Below are positions 7,085-15,734 of a stretch of DNA of 43,200 bases, piece by piece. Both the position numbers and the translations under genes were made by a program. Location of the stretch: the NCBI GenBank assembly GCA_017482465.1, contig JAFUMW010000130.1, forward strand, positions 1-43,200, written 5' to 3'. The stretch comes from Clostridia bacterium (GTDB lineage: Bacteria; Bacillota; Clostridia; Oscillospirales; CAG-272). The notes beneath the pieces were generated by a model. The model had not been told where the DNA came from. It saw only the letters and a program-made list of their open reading frames with translations, and did not search any database. Position 1 is the first letter of the stretch. Every line of letters starts with the position of its first letter.

Positions 7085-7900
7085 ATGTCAGAAACAGTTC
7101 TTGTAACATCGTGTAAAGGCGGCATCGGAAAATCCACGGTCGCCGCAAACTTATCAATGGCACTGGCTATGGCTGGTCACAGCGTTCTTGCTGTTGACTG
7201 CGACTTCAGAATGAGATGCCTTGACCTTATAATGGGATACGAAAACAACGCGGTGTTCAATCTGTATGATGTTATTGAAGGAAGATGCACTCCCGAGCGT
7301 GCGCTTGTTAAGGATGAGCGTGTCCGCTCGCTGTATTTTCTTGCCGCGCCGTCCGACAGGCACGCATCTGTTGACGCAGAAGGCTTTGCAAGGCTTATAG
7401 GTGAGCTTCGTGAATATAAGCCCGACGGCAGGGGAATAGATTATATAATCATCGACGCGCCTGCTGCGGATGATGAGTCTATAGCACTTTCTGCACCGGT
7501 AAGCGATCAGGCGATAATCGTATGTTCGCATATGCCCTCGGCGATACGTGCCGCGACCTTTACAAGCGAGCTTCTTGATGAGTTCGGCGTAAAAAAGCAG
7601 AGACTGCTTATCAATAGCTTCGATGCAAAAAGCGCGCTTATGTCAAGCAGGGCGGGCATAATAGAAATGATAGACAGCTCAAAGACAAAGCTTCTCGGTA
7701 TAGTTCCGTATGACAGGGAGCTGATGATACATCAGGAAAACGGAGAGCTTATAGACAGGCTGTCCTCTAAAAACAATGCAAAAGCGGCGTTTGTAAATTT
7801 AGCCAAGCGTCTTATCGGCAGACAGATACCGCTGTTTGAAGGTTTTTCGGGAAAAGATTACAAAAAGATATTGAGCGCGGGAGATACATCCGGCAAATAA
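7085..7900 (+). CDS. MinD/ParA-family ATPase
   Basis: A 271-aa P-loop ATPase with the deviant Walker A CKGGIGKST (residues 10-18), a second signature VDCDFRMRCLDL and IIIDAPA (Walker B region). Overall architecture is MinD-like (septum-site placement), but the C-terminus (FSGKDYKKILSAGDTSGK) does not show an obvious amphipathic membrane-targeting helix. ATG at 7085 is preceded by GGAGAGG. It is followed 20 nt later by the methylglyoxal-synthase-like gene. In many Clostridia mgsA sits at the end of the minCDE-rodA cluster; here minC, minE and rodA are not adjacent, so this may be a remnant or a MinD paralogue. Confidence 0.8.
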   Translation: MSETVLVTSCKGGIGKSTVAANLSMALAMAGHSVLAVDCDFRMRCLDLIMGYENNAVFNLYDVIEGRCTPERALVKDERVRSLYFLAAPSDRHASVDAEGFARLIGELREYKPDGRGIDYIIIDAPAADDESIALSAPVSDQAIIVCSHMPSAIRAATFTSELLDEFGVKKQRLLINSFDAKSALMSSRAGIIEMIDSSKTKLLGIVPYDRELMIHQENGELIDRLSSKNNAKAAFVNLAKRLIGRQIPLFEGFSGKDYKKILSAGDTSGK

Positions 7901-7920
7901 CGAAGAAAGGGTTGAAACAA

Positions 7921-8358
7921 ATGGTTATAGCGATAATCGCAGACGACAAGAAAAAAGAACTCATGGCTCAGTTTTGCATCGCATATTGCGGTATTTTGAG
8001 CAAACACAGGATATGTGCGACCGGTATAACGGGAAAATACGTTTCCGAAGCGACCGGCCTTAAGATAGAGAAGCTGCTGTCGGGTACACACGGCGGTGCC
8101 GAGCAGATCACTTCGAGAATCGCTTATAATGAGATCGACCTCGTTCTTTTCTTCAGAGATGCGACAGGCACAGAGATGCTTGATACCGAGGTGGAGGATA
8201 ATCTGCTCAGAATGTGCGATGTATCAAATGTGCCGATAGCAACAAATATTGCAACAGCGGAAATACTCGTAATGGCGCTTGAAAGCGGAGGTCTTGACTG
8301 GCGTGAGTTCGTAAATCCCACGTCCGAATATAATCAGAACAAGAATAAAGCACTTTAA
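7921..8358 (+). CDS. Methylglyoxal synthase-like protein with altered active site
   Basis: A 145-aa MGS-like fold: IAIIADDKKK, CATGITGKYVSEATGL, LLSGTHGGAEQI, IDLVLFFRDATG, LLRMCDVSNVPIATNIATAE. Aligned by eye to E. coli MgsA, His19 is Asp, the catalytic base Asp71 (GGDQQ) is Ala (GGAEQ), His98 is Leu and Asp101 is Glu, while Lys23 and Asp91 are kept. Conversion of dihydroxyacetone phosphate to methylglyoxal is therefore doubtful; a phosphate-binding or regulatory role is possible. ATG at 7921 fits the AAAGG at 7906-7910; a TTG at 7912 would be too close to it. Second gene of the MinD-like operon. Confidence 0.8.
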   Translation: MVIAIIADDKKKELMAQFCIAYCGILSKHRICATGITGKYVSEATGLKIEKLLSGTHGGAEQITSRIAYNEIDLVLFFRDATGTEMLDTEVEDNLLRMCDVSNVPIATNIATAEILVMALESGGLDWREFVNPTSEYNQNKNKAL

Positions 8359-8359
8359 A

Positions 8360-8395
8360 AAATGTGCACATCCAAGCGGATGTGCACATTTTTAT
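8360..8395. terminator. Bidirectional terminator between the MGS-like gene and hslO
   Basis: A 14-bp perfect stem AAATGTGCACATCC (8360-8373) with GGATGTGCACATTT (8378-8391), loop AAGC, with T runs on both strands. It separates two convergent genes and touches the hslO stop. Confidence 0.9.
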
Positions 8396-9288
8396 TTCAA
8401 TATATCCTTAAGATCTTCTCTGAAAAATTTATATTTTCTGTCACAGAACTGACAGCATATCTCGATCTCCTCGGGTTTGCCCTCTGCTTTGCATTCGGCG
8501 AATATTTCTTCAATGTCCTTTTTACCCAGGCTTATGACAGCTCTTTCCATTCTTTCACGTGAGCAGTCGCAGGCATATCCGACATTGATCTCATCGAAAA
8601 TATCATACTCGACACCCTCAAGTGCGAGATCGATAAGCTCGTTTAAGCTCTTGCCCTCGGCGATAAGCGAGGAGATGCTTCCGAATTTGGAAAGATTTTG
8701 TTCTATCTTGCCGACCGTTTCATCATCGGCAAACGGTAAAAGCTGTATAAGCAGGCCTCCTGCCGCAAGACAGGTGCGGTCCGGATTGACGAGTACGCCG
8801 AGCGCACATGCACTGGGCGTTTGCTCGCTTGAGTGGAAATATTCGGTGATATCCTCCGCGACCTCTCCGCTTACAAGCTCGATCATCCCGCTGTAGGGCT
8901 CTTTTAGTCCGATATCTTTTACGACACTGAGTGTGCCATATCCGACAGCTCCCGATACGTCAAGCTTGCCGTTAGGCTTGCGTGGTATGTCGGTATCGGG
9001 ATTTGCAATATATCCCTTGACATTTCCCGCATAGTCGGAGACCGCAAGCGTTGTGCCGGCAGGACCGTCACCTCTTATAGTAAGGGTCAGCGTGTTTCCG
9101 GGGTCTTTCAGAAGCGTACCCATCATCGAAGCCGCTGTCAGTGTGCGTCCGAGCAAGGCGGTAGCTGTCGGTGCGGTCTGATGAAAGCGTATTGCTTCAT
9201 TCACCATATCTGTCGAATTTATAACGAAAGCGCGTGCGCTTCCGTCGCGTGTCATTACGCGAAGTATTTTTGAGTTCTGTTCTGCCAT
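8392..9288 (-). CDS. hslO: Hsp33 redox-regulated chaperone
   Basis: A 298-aa cytoplasmic holdase activated by oxidation. The N-terminal core (TRDGSARAFVINST..., AAALLGR-like TATALLGRTLTAA, GDGPAGT) is followed by the C-terminal zinc redox switch CxC (CDCSRER) and CxxC (CQFC); all four cysteines are present, with one extra Cys (CCQFC). ATG at 9288 is chosen because GGAGATTATT lies directly upstream; the in-frame ATG at 9300 would include that ribosome site. Single gene on the minus strand. Confidence 0.95.
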   Translation of the reverse strand: MAEQNSKILRVMTRDGSARAFVINSTDMVNEAIRFHQTAPTATALLGRTLTAASMMGTLLKDPGNTLTLTIRGDGPAGTTLAVSDYAGNVKGYIANPDTDIPRKPNGKLDVSGAVGYGTLSVVKDIGLKEPYSGMIELVSGEVAEDITEYFHSSEQTPSACALGVLVNPDRTCLAAGGLLIQLLPFADDETVGKIEQNLSKFGSISSLIAEGKSLNELIDLALEGVEYDIFDEINVGYACDCSRERMERAVISLGKKDIEEIFAECKAEGKPEEIEICCQFCDRKYKFFREDLKDILK

Positions 9289-9359
9289 AATAATCTCCAT
9301 GCCGCATTGTGCGGATCAAATATAATATATAATAATTGAGTTTTTGTTCCGCGGACCTT

Positions 9360-10115
9360 TTACTTTTTTGCGCGTGCTATGTAGTAATGTCTGCCGTCGG
9401 TCTCGCACGCCGGTGAATGCCTGTCCTCGCCGACCACTTCGATGAGCTCAAGATCGTTGTCTTTAAGAAGTCTGAGTATCATATTCTCGCTGTAAGCGCG
9501 TTCGGTCTGTGTTTCGTTGCTTCGCTCGTATCTTCCGTCGGACATTTCTTCGAAGAAATTTAGGTAAAAATCACACAGACCGCTTTCTTTGTCATAAAAA
9601 TTCTGCCATGAGCAGAATAGTCCGTCTGCTTCAAGTACATAGCTGTTGTCCGCATATATATTTTCGAACTTATATATCGTGTTCATGTCGAAAATGAAAA
9701 TTCCGTCCGGATCGAGATAGTTGTGGACGAGCGAGAAGCATTTGGAAAGGTCGGCGGGATCTGTCAGATAGTTTAGGCTGTCAAAGCAGCAATATACCGC
9801 GTCGACAGTGCCGTACAGCTCAAACTCGCACATATCCTGACACAAAAACAGTATGTCAAGCCCGTCCTCGCGTGCTCCGTCAGAGGCGACCGCGAGCATG
9901 TCGTATGACAGATCGATACCTGTCATGTCGTATCCGCGACGTGCAAGCTCATGAGTAAGCTTGCCTGTGCCGCATGCAAGATCAAGCAAGAGCGTCGGCT
10001 TTTTTTTATAGTATTTTTCTGTTTTCTCCAAAAGAAAATCTGCAAGAGCCTTATAATCCGTGTCGGAATTGAGCCTGTCGTAAAGCTCGGCTATGCTTGT
10101 GTACTGATCTCCCAT
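9360..10115 (-). CDS. Class I SAM-dependent methyltransferase
   Basis: A 251-aa protein with the SAM-binding motif I LLLDLACGTGKLTHELARRG (around residues 40-60), motif II GIDLSYDML, and motif VDAVYCCFDSLNYL. The closest class is the small-molecule methyltransferases of the YqeM/UbiE type; substrate unknown. ATG at 10115 follows AAAGGATAAGGAAA. It starts 17 nt after the radical SAM gene on the same strand and shares its promoter. Confidence 0.88.
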   Translation of the reverse strand: MGDQYTSIAELYDRLNSDTDYKALADFLLEKTEKYYKKKPTLLLDLACGTGKLTHELARRGYDMTGIDLSYDMLAVASDGAREDGLDILFLCQDMCEFELYGTVDAVYCCFDSLNYLTDPADLSKCFSLVHNYLDPDGIFIFDMNTIYKFENIYADNSYVLEADGLFCSWQNFYDKESGLCDFYLNFFEEMSDGRYERSNETQTERAYSENMILRLLKDNDLELIEVVGEDRHSPACETDGRHYYIARAKK

Positions 10116-10132
10116 TTTCCTTATCCTTTCAT

Positions 10133-11041
10133 CTATATTCCGCGTCCGTCGAAAACCGGTATAAAACTTTCGCCTACCGCGTCTCCGTCTTGTATGAAGC
10201 CCTGTGTTACTCCTATATCCAGTGCAAAGTCTACGACATTATTGTATTCTTCATCGGTGATCTTGCGCGCAAGCTCGGGAAAGTCTTTTACGTCCCGCAT
10301 GGGAGTATATTGGCTCATTATACTGATGTATATGCTGTTGCCGTATTGTCTGCGGAGATAGCTTATAATGTTTTTTGAGTCCTCGGTACATCCCGGCAAA
10401 ACAAGGTGACGTACTATAACACCGCGCTTTATCATGCCGTCCGAATCAAATTCCGGAAGCGGACATTGGCGTACCATTTCGCCGAGTGCTGCTTTTGCGT
10501 GTTCGGGATAATCCTTTGCAAGCGAGTACATTTTTGCAAGCATGGGCGACATATACTTGAAATCGGGCAGATATACGTCGATTAGTCCGTCAAGCATTTT
10601 CAATGAGGAGACAGACTCGTATCCCGAAGAATTGAATACAACAGGCAGATCAAGTCCATGCGCTTTTGCAAGACTTATTGCTTCTGCTATATCGGGGATG
10701 TACGGTGTCGGGGATACAAGATTGATGTTGTGTGCTCCCGCGTCCTTTAGTTCGAAAAAGATATCGCATAAACGCTCGCGTGTTATGCATTTTCCGTTTG
10801 CGGCATGAGATATCTCGCGATTCTGGCAAAAAACACACTTTAACGGACAGCCTGAAAAAAAGACAGTGCCGGAGCCGCGTTCTCCCGAAAGACACGGTTC
10901 TTCCCACATGTGTAAGGACGCGCGTGCGGCGGTTATTTTATCCGGAGCTTTGCATATCGGCATACGCTTTGGCGAAGAGCCGCTTCGGTCGGCATTGCAT
11001 TCGCGAGGACAAAGCTTGCATCCGGTGTCAGTGTTTTTCAT
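10133..11041 (-). CDS. Radical SAM protein, PflA-like (COG1313 type)
   Basis: A 302-aa protein with the radical SAM cluster motif C65-PLK-C69-VF-C72, an N-terminal Cys cluster (C8, C11, C15, C30) and a typical PflA-like body (NLVSPTPYIPDI, NSSGYE, YLPDFKY, HLVLPG). This family is annotated as putative pyruvate formate-lyase activating enzyme, but true PflA has a different length and lacks the N-terminal cysteines, so the target is uncertain. ATG at 11041 follows AAAGAGAGATAAA. First gene of a two-gene operon with the methyltransferase. Confidence 0.88.
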   Translation of the reverse strand: MKNTDTGCKLCPRECNADRSGSSPKRMPICKAPDKITAARASLHMWEEPCLSGERGSGTVFFSGCPLKCVFCQNREISHAANGKCITRERLCDIFFELKDAGAHNINLVSPTPYIPDIAEAISLAKAHGLDLPVVFNSSGYESVSSLKMLDGLIDVYLPDFKYMSPMLAKMYSLAKDYPEHAKAALGEMVRQCPLPEFDSDGMIKRGVIVRHLVLPGCTEDSKNIISYLRRQYGNSIYISIMSQYTPMRDVKDFPELARKITDEEYNNVVDFALDIGVTQGFIQDGDAVGESFIPVFDGRGI

Positions 11042-11086
11042 TTTATCTCTCTTTTCAAAAGATCATGTTTGAGTTTACATACGATT

Positions 11087-11115
11087 ATTATACACGATAA
11101 TCGGACTCAAATCAA
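11087..11115 (-). promoter_or_regulatory. Promoter of the radical SAM/methyltransferase operon
   Basis: Minus strand: TTGATT (11115-11110), 17-nt spacer, TATAAT (11092-11087), about 45 nt upstream of the ATG at 11041. Confidence 0.7.
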
Positions 11116-11291
11116 CACAATTCGGTAAATTAACTAAATTTATGTGCATATTTTTGTCGAAAAAACGATTGAAAAGTACGCTATTTTACAAAAAGTTAAC
11201 GAGATATTTAGCGTAAATATAATATTCAGCTGTAAAATAAGTATAATAATGCGAGGGATATATTTACTCGCACAAAAAGGTTTGGTGAAAA

Positions 11292-12155
11292 TTGTTCGGA
11301 TACGTTGAGCCGGATAAACCGCAGTTAAGACTGTGGGAATATGAACAGTACCGCGCTGTGTACTGCGGACTTTGCCGCAGTATGGGTAAGCACACGGGAG
11401 AGTTTTCGAGACTGACACTTAATTATGATTACGTGTTCCTTGCGATGATACGCAGTGCGATGCTCGGAATCACGCCCGACATAGCGCCGTCAAGATGCGC
11501 TGTGCATCCGATTAAAAAAAGAGCGATAGCAAAGGATGACCCGGCGCTTGAATACTGCGCCAAGATCAGCGCGCTTTTGACATATCATAAAATATGTGAC
11601 GATATTGCCGACTCGCGCGGAGCAAAGAAGCTTGCGGCGATGGCGGCAAGACCTTTTTGCGCCGCATTTTTGAAAAAATGCCCGGAGCTGAAGACACCGG
11701 GTGAAAGGATAGCAGATCTTCTGCGCGAATCGGCAAGGCTTGAAAAAGCTGATATGCCTTCTGCCGATGCACTTGCCGAGTGCTTCGGTGCTGTAATGAG
11801 CGAGATCTTCTCTTACGGGCTTGAGGGCGAGAGTGATATCCGTATTGCACGCGAGCTCGGACGGCATGCGGGCAGATACATATATTTTGCCGATGCGCTT
11901 GATGATATCGGGCATGATATAAAGCACGGTGAATTCAACCCGTTCGTGTCTATGTACGGCGAAAAGGTGTATGATAACACCGATAAGATCAAAACAGCTG
12001 TATTACTTGAATTAAAGGGCCTTGAGGCGGCGCTTGCTTTGGTAGACTTTTCCGCGTGCCCCGGATACGGAAGTATAGTAAATAATATAATTTATCTCGG
12101 AATGCCTCGAAAGATAGACAGAATATGCGAAAAACTGCCAAGGCAGGAAGATTGA
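11292..12155 (+). CDS. DUF5685 family protein
   Basis: A 287-aa protein starting MFGYVEPDKPQL and continuing YEQYRAVYCGLCRSMG, the recognisable N-terminus of DUF5685. TTG at 11292 is the start: the family begins MFGY, and AAAAAGG lies 11 nt upstream. The CGLC and clustered Cys residues suggest metal or redox chemistry, but function is unknown. It is followed by a J-domain gene 16 nt later, a pairing I recognise from related Clostridia. A TATAAT at 11242-11247 may be its -10, although no good -35 is visible. Confidence 0.85.
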   Translation: MFGYVEPDKPQLRLWEYEQYRAVYCGLCRSMGKHTGEFSRLTLNYDYVFLAMIRSAMLGITPDIAPSRCAVHPIKKRAIAKDDPALEYCAKISALLTYHKICDDIADSRGAKKLAAMAARPFCAAFLKKCPELKTPGERIADLLRESARLEKADMPSADALAECFGAVMSEIFSYGLEGESDIRIARELGRHAGRYIYFADALDDIGHDIKHGEFNPFVSMYGEKVYDNTDKIKTAVLLELKGLEAALALVDFSACPGYGSIVNNIIYLGMPRKIDRICEKLPRQED

Positions 12156-12171
12156 AAGGTAAGAGTTTTGT

Positions 12172-12768
12172 ATGAAAGACCCCTATAAGGTTTTGAATGT
12201 GCCGAGGACGGCAACTGACGATGAAATAAAAAAAGCATACAGAGAGCTTGCGCGCAAGTATCACCCAGACAATTATGCGGGAAATCCTCTTGCCGATCTT
12301 GTTCAGGAAAAGATGAAGGAGGTCAACGAGGCGTACGACCAGATACAGAGAGAACGTGCAAGCGGATCCCGCGGGGGAGCTTCAAGTGCCGGTTCGGGAA
12401 CAAACTCCGGATTTGTGCATATCCGCAGTATGATAAACATGGGCCGTTACTCGGAGGCCGAGCTTATGATAGATGCGGTTGCTCAGAGCGACCGTAATGC
12501 AGAATGGAACTATCTCAAGGGCGTTGTGCTCATAAAGCGCGGTTGGTATATTGATGCGCAGAAGTATCTTGAGGCGGCGTGTTATATGGACCCTGATAAC
12601 GCAGAGTACAAAAACGCGCTTAATAATTTGAGAAATACCGCGGCCTCTTACGGAGGAGGATACCGATCGTCATCCGGATCGGTGTCACCGTGTGATATAT
12701 GTATGAATCTTATCTGTGCCGACTGCCTTTGTGAGTGCTGCGGCGGAGATCTTATACCCTGCTGTTAA
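12172..12768 (+). CDS. J-domain protein with TPR-like middle and Cys-rich tail
   Basis: A 198-aa DnaJ-family co-chaperone. Residues 1-65 are a J-domain with the essential HPD (KYHPDNY) and [26 protein letters not shown] Gly/Ser linker follows, then a TPR-like helical stretch (about 85-155: [48 protein letters not shown]). The last 25 residues hold ten cysteines in CxxC/CxC/CC arrangements, suggesting zinc or metal binding. It lacks the DnaJ G/F region and canonical zinc centre. ATG at 12172 has GAAAGG upstream. Confidence 0.9.
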   Translation: MKDPYKVLNVPRTATDDEIKKAYRELARKYHPDNYAGNPLADLVQEKMKEVNEAYDQIQRERASGSRGGASSAGSGTNSGFVHIRSMINMGRYSEAELMIDAVAQSDRNAEWNYLKGVVLIKRGWYIDAQKYLEAACYMDPDNAEYKNALNNLRNTAASYGGGYRSSSGSVSPCDICMNLICADCLCECCGGDLIPCC

Positions 12769-12789
12769 AGATGAAAGGACGGCTTGACT

Positions 12790-13326
12790 ATGAGAAGTCG
12801 TGCTAAAACGCAAAAAATAGCACTCGGAGCGATGCTTGCCGCACTCGGAGTCGTGCTTCAGTATTTCGGTGCGGTAATTGAGGTGCTCGATCTCACTTGC
12901 TGTGCCGCGGCAAGCCTTATCATTGTATTTGCTGTGATAGAGTTCGGTCGAAAATATGCTTACGGTGTGTATGCGGCGACGCTTATATTGTCAGCGATCC
13001 TCGTACCGAATAAATTTGAGGTAGCGGCGTATGCGTTTGTTGCGCTTTATGTAATAATAAAGTCGAATATCGAAAGACTTAAGAGGGTGTCGTCGTGGAT
13101 ACTTAAGCTGTTGTATTTCAATATCGTTCTTGCACTTGCGCTTACTTTGGCAAAGCTTGTGTTTATGACCCCCGATCTTGATCTGATGGCTGTCGTTTTC
13201 TTCGAGGTCGTTGGAAACGTGGCGTTTATACTCTTTGATATAGCCGTAACCAAACTGATAATTCTCTATATTTACAGACTTCGTGCACGGTTTAAGATAG
13301 ACAGGTATGTCGCAAAGCTGAGATAA
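12790..13326 (+). CDS. Integral membrane protein, ECF-transporter S-component-like
   Basis: A 178-aa protein with five to six hydrophobic segments. The N-terminus (RAKTQKIALGAMLAALGVVLQYFG) and overall size resemble substrate-binding S components of ECF vitamin transporters, but no A/A'/T components are nearby, so this is tentative. ATG at 12790 fits the AAAGGA at 12774-12779; a TTG at 12784 would be too close. Third gene of the DUF5685/J-protein operon. Confidence 0.65.
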   Translation: MRSRAKTQKIALGAMLAALGVVLQYFGAVIEVLDLTCCAAASLIIVFAVIEFGRKYAYGVYAATLILSAILVPNKFEVAAYAFVALYVIIKSNIERLKRVSSWILKLLYFNIVLALALTLAKLVFMTPDLDLMAVVFFEVVGNVAFILFDIAVTKLIILYIYRLRARFKIDRYVAKLR

Positions 13327-13349
13327 AAATAAAAATTTTCGCAAAAGTG

Positions 13350-13378
13350 TTTACAAAACCGATTTTTTATAATATAAT
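13350..13378 (+). promoter_or_regulatory. Promoter of the cysteine T-box operon
   Basis: TTTACA (13350-13355), 17-nt spacer, TATAAT (13373-13378), directly before the T-box leader. Confidence 0.75.
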
Positions 13379-13379
13379 G

Positions 13380-13616
13380 TAAGTACATGTTTGAAAATAG
13401 CAATTAAAGGCAGTGATCGGGAAGAATCCGCACTTTACCCTGTTTCAGAGAAATACGCCTCGGCTGAAAGCGTATACAGAGTAAGCGGGCTGTGCCCCCG
13501 TGAGTCCGCGGAGCAAAACTCCGCGCGTATGTCCGCGTTAAGGAATCAAAGTTATAAATTAAAGTGGAACCGCGACTCTGCCGCCTTTATGTTATTGCAT
13601 ACAGGCGGCTTTTGTA
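13380..13616 (+). promoter_or_regulatory. T-box riboswitch, tRNA-Cys specific
   Basis: The leader has the T-box core AAGTGGAACCGCG (13562-13574), a Stem I with GAGAAA/GCTGAAAGC elements (13447-13472), and a likely specifier codon TGC (Cys) at 13493-13495 followed by CCCCGTGAGT. The tRNA-end binding bulge is UGGA, whose last base would pair with discriminator U73; tRNA-Cys has U73, which supports the assignment. A perfect CGCGGAG/CTCCGCG hairpin (about 13507-13525) is likely Stem III. A terminator stem, GCCGCCT (13580-13586) with AGGCGGC (13603-13609) then TTTT, competes with the antiterminator. Uncharged tRNA-Cys should turn on cysE-cysS and the downstream lipoprotein. Confidence 0.92.
13580..13613 (+). 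terminator. T-box regulated intrinsic terminator
   Basis: GCCGCCT/AGGCGGC stem with a 16-nt loop containing an additional ATG/CAT pairing, followed by TTTT. It partly follows the ACCGCG of the T-box, as expected for the alternative to the antiterminator. Confidence 0.85.
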
Positions 13617-13664
13617 TTATCATTCACCGGTTCGCTTACAGTCAATTACAGGAGATCGTTTTTA

Positions 13665-14309
13665 ATGGGAGATCTGAGAAATACGATAAAGATCATAAAG
13701 GAACGCGACCCGGCGGCAACATCAAGTATACAGGTCGCACTTTTGTACTCGGGATTTCATGCTATATTGGCGTATAAGCTTTCGCATTGGCTTTATAAGC
13801 ATAAATGCTTCTTTTTGGCAAGGCTTGTAAGCCAGCTTGCAAGGTTTTTCACCGGTATCGAGATACATCCGGGTGCAACTATAGGAAAGGGTCTGTTTAT
13901 AGACCACGGAAGCGGTGTTGTTATAGGCGAGACCGCGGTGATCGGAGACAATTGTACGATATATCAAGGCGTTACCCTCGGAGGTACGGGAAAGCACACC
14001 GGAAAGCGTCACCCGACGCTCGGCAATAATGTTATGGTCGGCGCGGGAGCAAAGGTCCTCGGACCGTTTAAGGTCGGGGATAACTCCAAGATAGCCGCAG
14101 GCGCGGTCGTACTTGACGAGATACCCGAAAACTGTACGGCGGTCGGTATACCGGCCCGTGTTGTAAAGCAGGGAGACAAAAAGGTCGGGACAGATCTTGA
14201 CCAGGTACATATACCCGACCCTGTGTCTCAGCAGTTCTGCAGACTTCAGGCGAGAATAGACGCGCTTGAAAAAAAGCTGAGTGAATTTGAAGAAAAAAGC
14301 GACAAATAA
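13665..14309 (+). CDS. cysE: Serine O-acetyltransferase
   Basis: Makes O-acetylserine from serine and acetyl-CoA, the first step of cysteine synthesis. The 214-aa product has a short N-terminal helical region and a left-handed beta-helix of hexapeptide repeats: IEIHPGATIGKGLFIDHGSGVVIGETAVIGDN, YQGVTLGGTGK, NVMVGAGAKVLGPFKVGDN. The catalytic DHG (around residue 83) is present. It has the short N-terminal form typical of Firmicutes, and ends in a coiled, charged tail. ATG at 13665 has AGGAG at 13650-13654. First gene after the Cys T-box. Confidence 0.95.
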   Translation: MGDLRNTIKIIKERDPAATSSIQVALLYSGFHAILAYKLSHWLYKHKCFFLARLVSQLARFFTGIEIHPGATIGKGLFIDHGSGVVIGETAVIGDNCTIYQGVTLGGTGKHTGKRHPTLGNNVMVGAGAKVLGPFKVGDNSKIAAGAVVLDEIPENCTAVGIPARVVKQGDKKVGTDLDQVHIPDPVSQQFCRLQARIDALEKKLSEFEEKSDK

Positions 14310-14327
14310 AGGATAAGGAAGGCAGAT

Positions 14328-15722
14328 ATGAAATTTTATAATACACTTACAAGAACAAAAGAAGAATTTACCCCGATCGACCCGTCATGCGTAAAGATCT
14401 ACGCTTGCGGTCCGACTGTATATAACTATTTCCATATAGGAAACGCGCGTTGCTTTGTTGTGTTCGATATGCTTCGCAGATATCTTGAATACAGAGGCTA
14501 TAATGTAAAATTCGTTCAGAACTTCACCGATATTGACGATAAGATGATTAAGCGCGCCAACGAAGAGGGTATTACGGTTAAAGAGGTCGCTGAAAAGTAT
14601 ATAGGCGAGTACTTTACGGATGCTGGAGGACTTGGAGTCGTTCCTGCAAGCGTACACCCCAGAGCAACCGAAAATATTGCCGAGATAATCGACATAGTAA
14701 ATACGCTTGTTGAAAAGGGGCATGCGTATGAGTCAAAGGGCGATGTGTACTTCCGTACAAAGACATTCAAGGAGTACGGTAAGCTTTCTCACATGCCTAT
14801 TGACGAGCTTGAAGCAGGCGCAAGAATAGAGATAGGCGAAGCCAAGGAGGACGCTCTCGATTTTACTCTTTGGAAAGCGGCAAAGCCGGGAGAACCCAGT
14901 TGGGACAGCCCGTGGGGCAAGGGCAGACCGGGTTGGCATATCGAGTGCTCGGCGATGGTTCTCAAATATCTCGGCGAGAGCATAGATTTCCACTGCGGCG
15001 GACAGGACCTGACCTTCCCGCACCATGAAAATGAGATCGCGCAGTCCGAGTGTGCTACCTGCAAGACCTTCGCGGCAAGATGGATGCACAACGGATATAT
15101 AAATGTTGACAATAAAAAAATGTCAAAATCGGCAAACAATTTCTTTACCGTGCGCGAGATATCCGAAAAGTACGGCTATATGCCTATAAGATTTTTTATA
15201 CTCAGCTCGCATTACCGCAGTCCGATAAACTTCTCACAGGATATAATCGAGCAGTCAAAGACCGCGCTTGAGCGTATCTTTAACTGCCTTGACAGCACAG
15301 AGTTCTATCTTGAGAGCGCGCCTGCGGGTGAGCTTGACATGAGTGTACGCGAGCGTGTTGACGCACGTAAGGCGGAGTTCATCGCCAAGATGGATGATGA
15401 CCTTAACACAGCTGACGCTATCTCGGTGATATTTGACCTTGTTCGTGACGTGAACTCGTATGTAAACGAGGACAAGGCAAACGCCGCGTCGGTAAGATAC
15501 GCGTATGATCTGCTTGCCGAGCTTACAGGGCTTATGGGTCTTAAGAGAGACGAGCTTGACAGTGCGCTTGAGCAGGAGATAAAGAAGATGATCGAGCTTC
15601 GACTTATCGCGAAGAAAGAGAAGAATTACGCGGAAGCCGACAGGATACGCGCTGACCTTCTTGCACGTGGCATAGTGCTTGAGGATACTCCCGGCGGAAC
15701 AAAGTTTAAGATAAACAAATAA
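14328..15722 (+). CDS. cysS: Cysteinyl-tRNA synthetase
   Basis: Class I aminoacyl-tRNA synthetase, 464 aa. HIGN at residues 36-39 (HIGH motif), KMSKS at 264-268, and zinc ligands C27, C207, H232 and E236 are all visible, as is FTDIDDKMIKRA. ATG at 14328 follows AAGGAAGG, 18 nt after cysE. It is under the Cys T-box, so low Cys-tRNA charging should raise both cysteine supply and this enzyme. Confidence 0.97.
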   Translation: MKFYNTLTRTKEEFTPIDPSCVKIYACGPTVYNYFHIGNARCFVVFDMLRRYLEYRGYNVKFVQNFTDIDDKMIKRANEEGITVKEVAEKYIGEYFTDAGGLGVVPASVHPRATENIAEIIDIVNTLVEKGHAYESKGDVYFRTKTFKEYGKLSHMPIDELEAGARIEIGEAKEDALDFTLWKAAKPGEPSWDSPWGKGRPGWHIECSAMVLKYLGESIDFHCGGQDLTFPHHENEIAQSECATCKTFAARWMHNGYINVDNKKMSKSANNFFTVREISEKYGYMPIRFFILSSHYRSPINFSQDIIEQSKTALERIFNCLDSTEFYLESAPAGELDMSVRERVDARKAEFIAKMDDDLNTADAISVIFDLVRDVNSYVNEDKANAASVRYAYDLLAELTGLMGLKRDELDSALEQEIKKMIELRLIAKKEKNYAEADRIRADLLARGIVLEDTPGGTKFKINK

Positions 15723-15734
15723 TCGGAGGTCGAA

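Noticed and set aside
13391-13777. 128-codon frame in the T-box leader
   Set aside because: The stretch is explained by a structured T-box leader; no ribosome site and it overlaps cysE in another frame.
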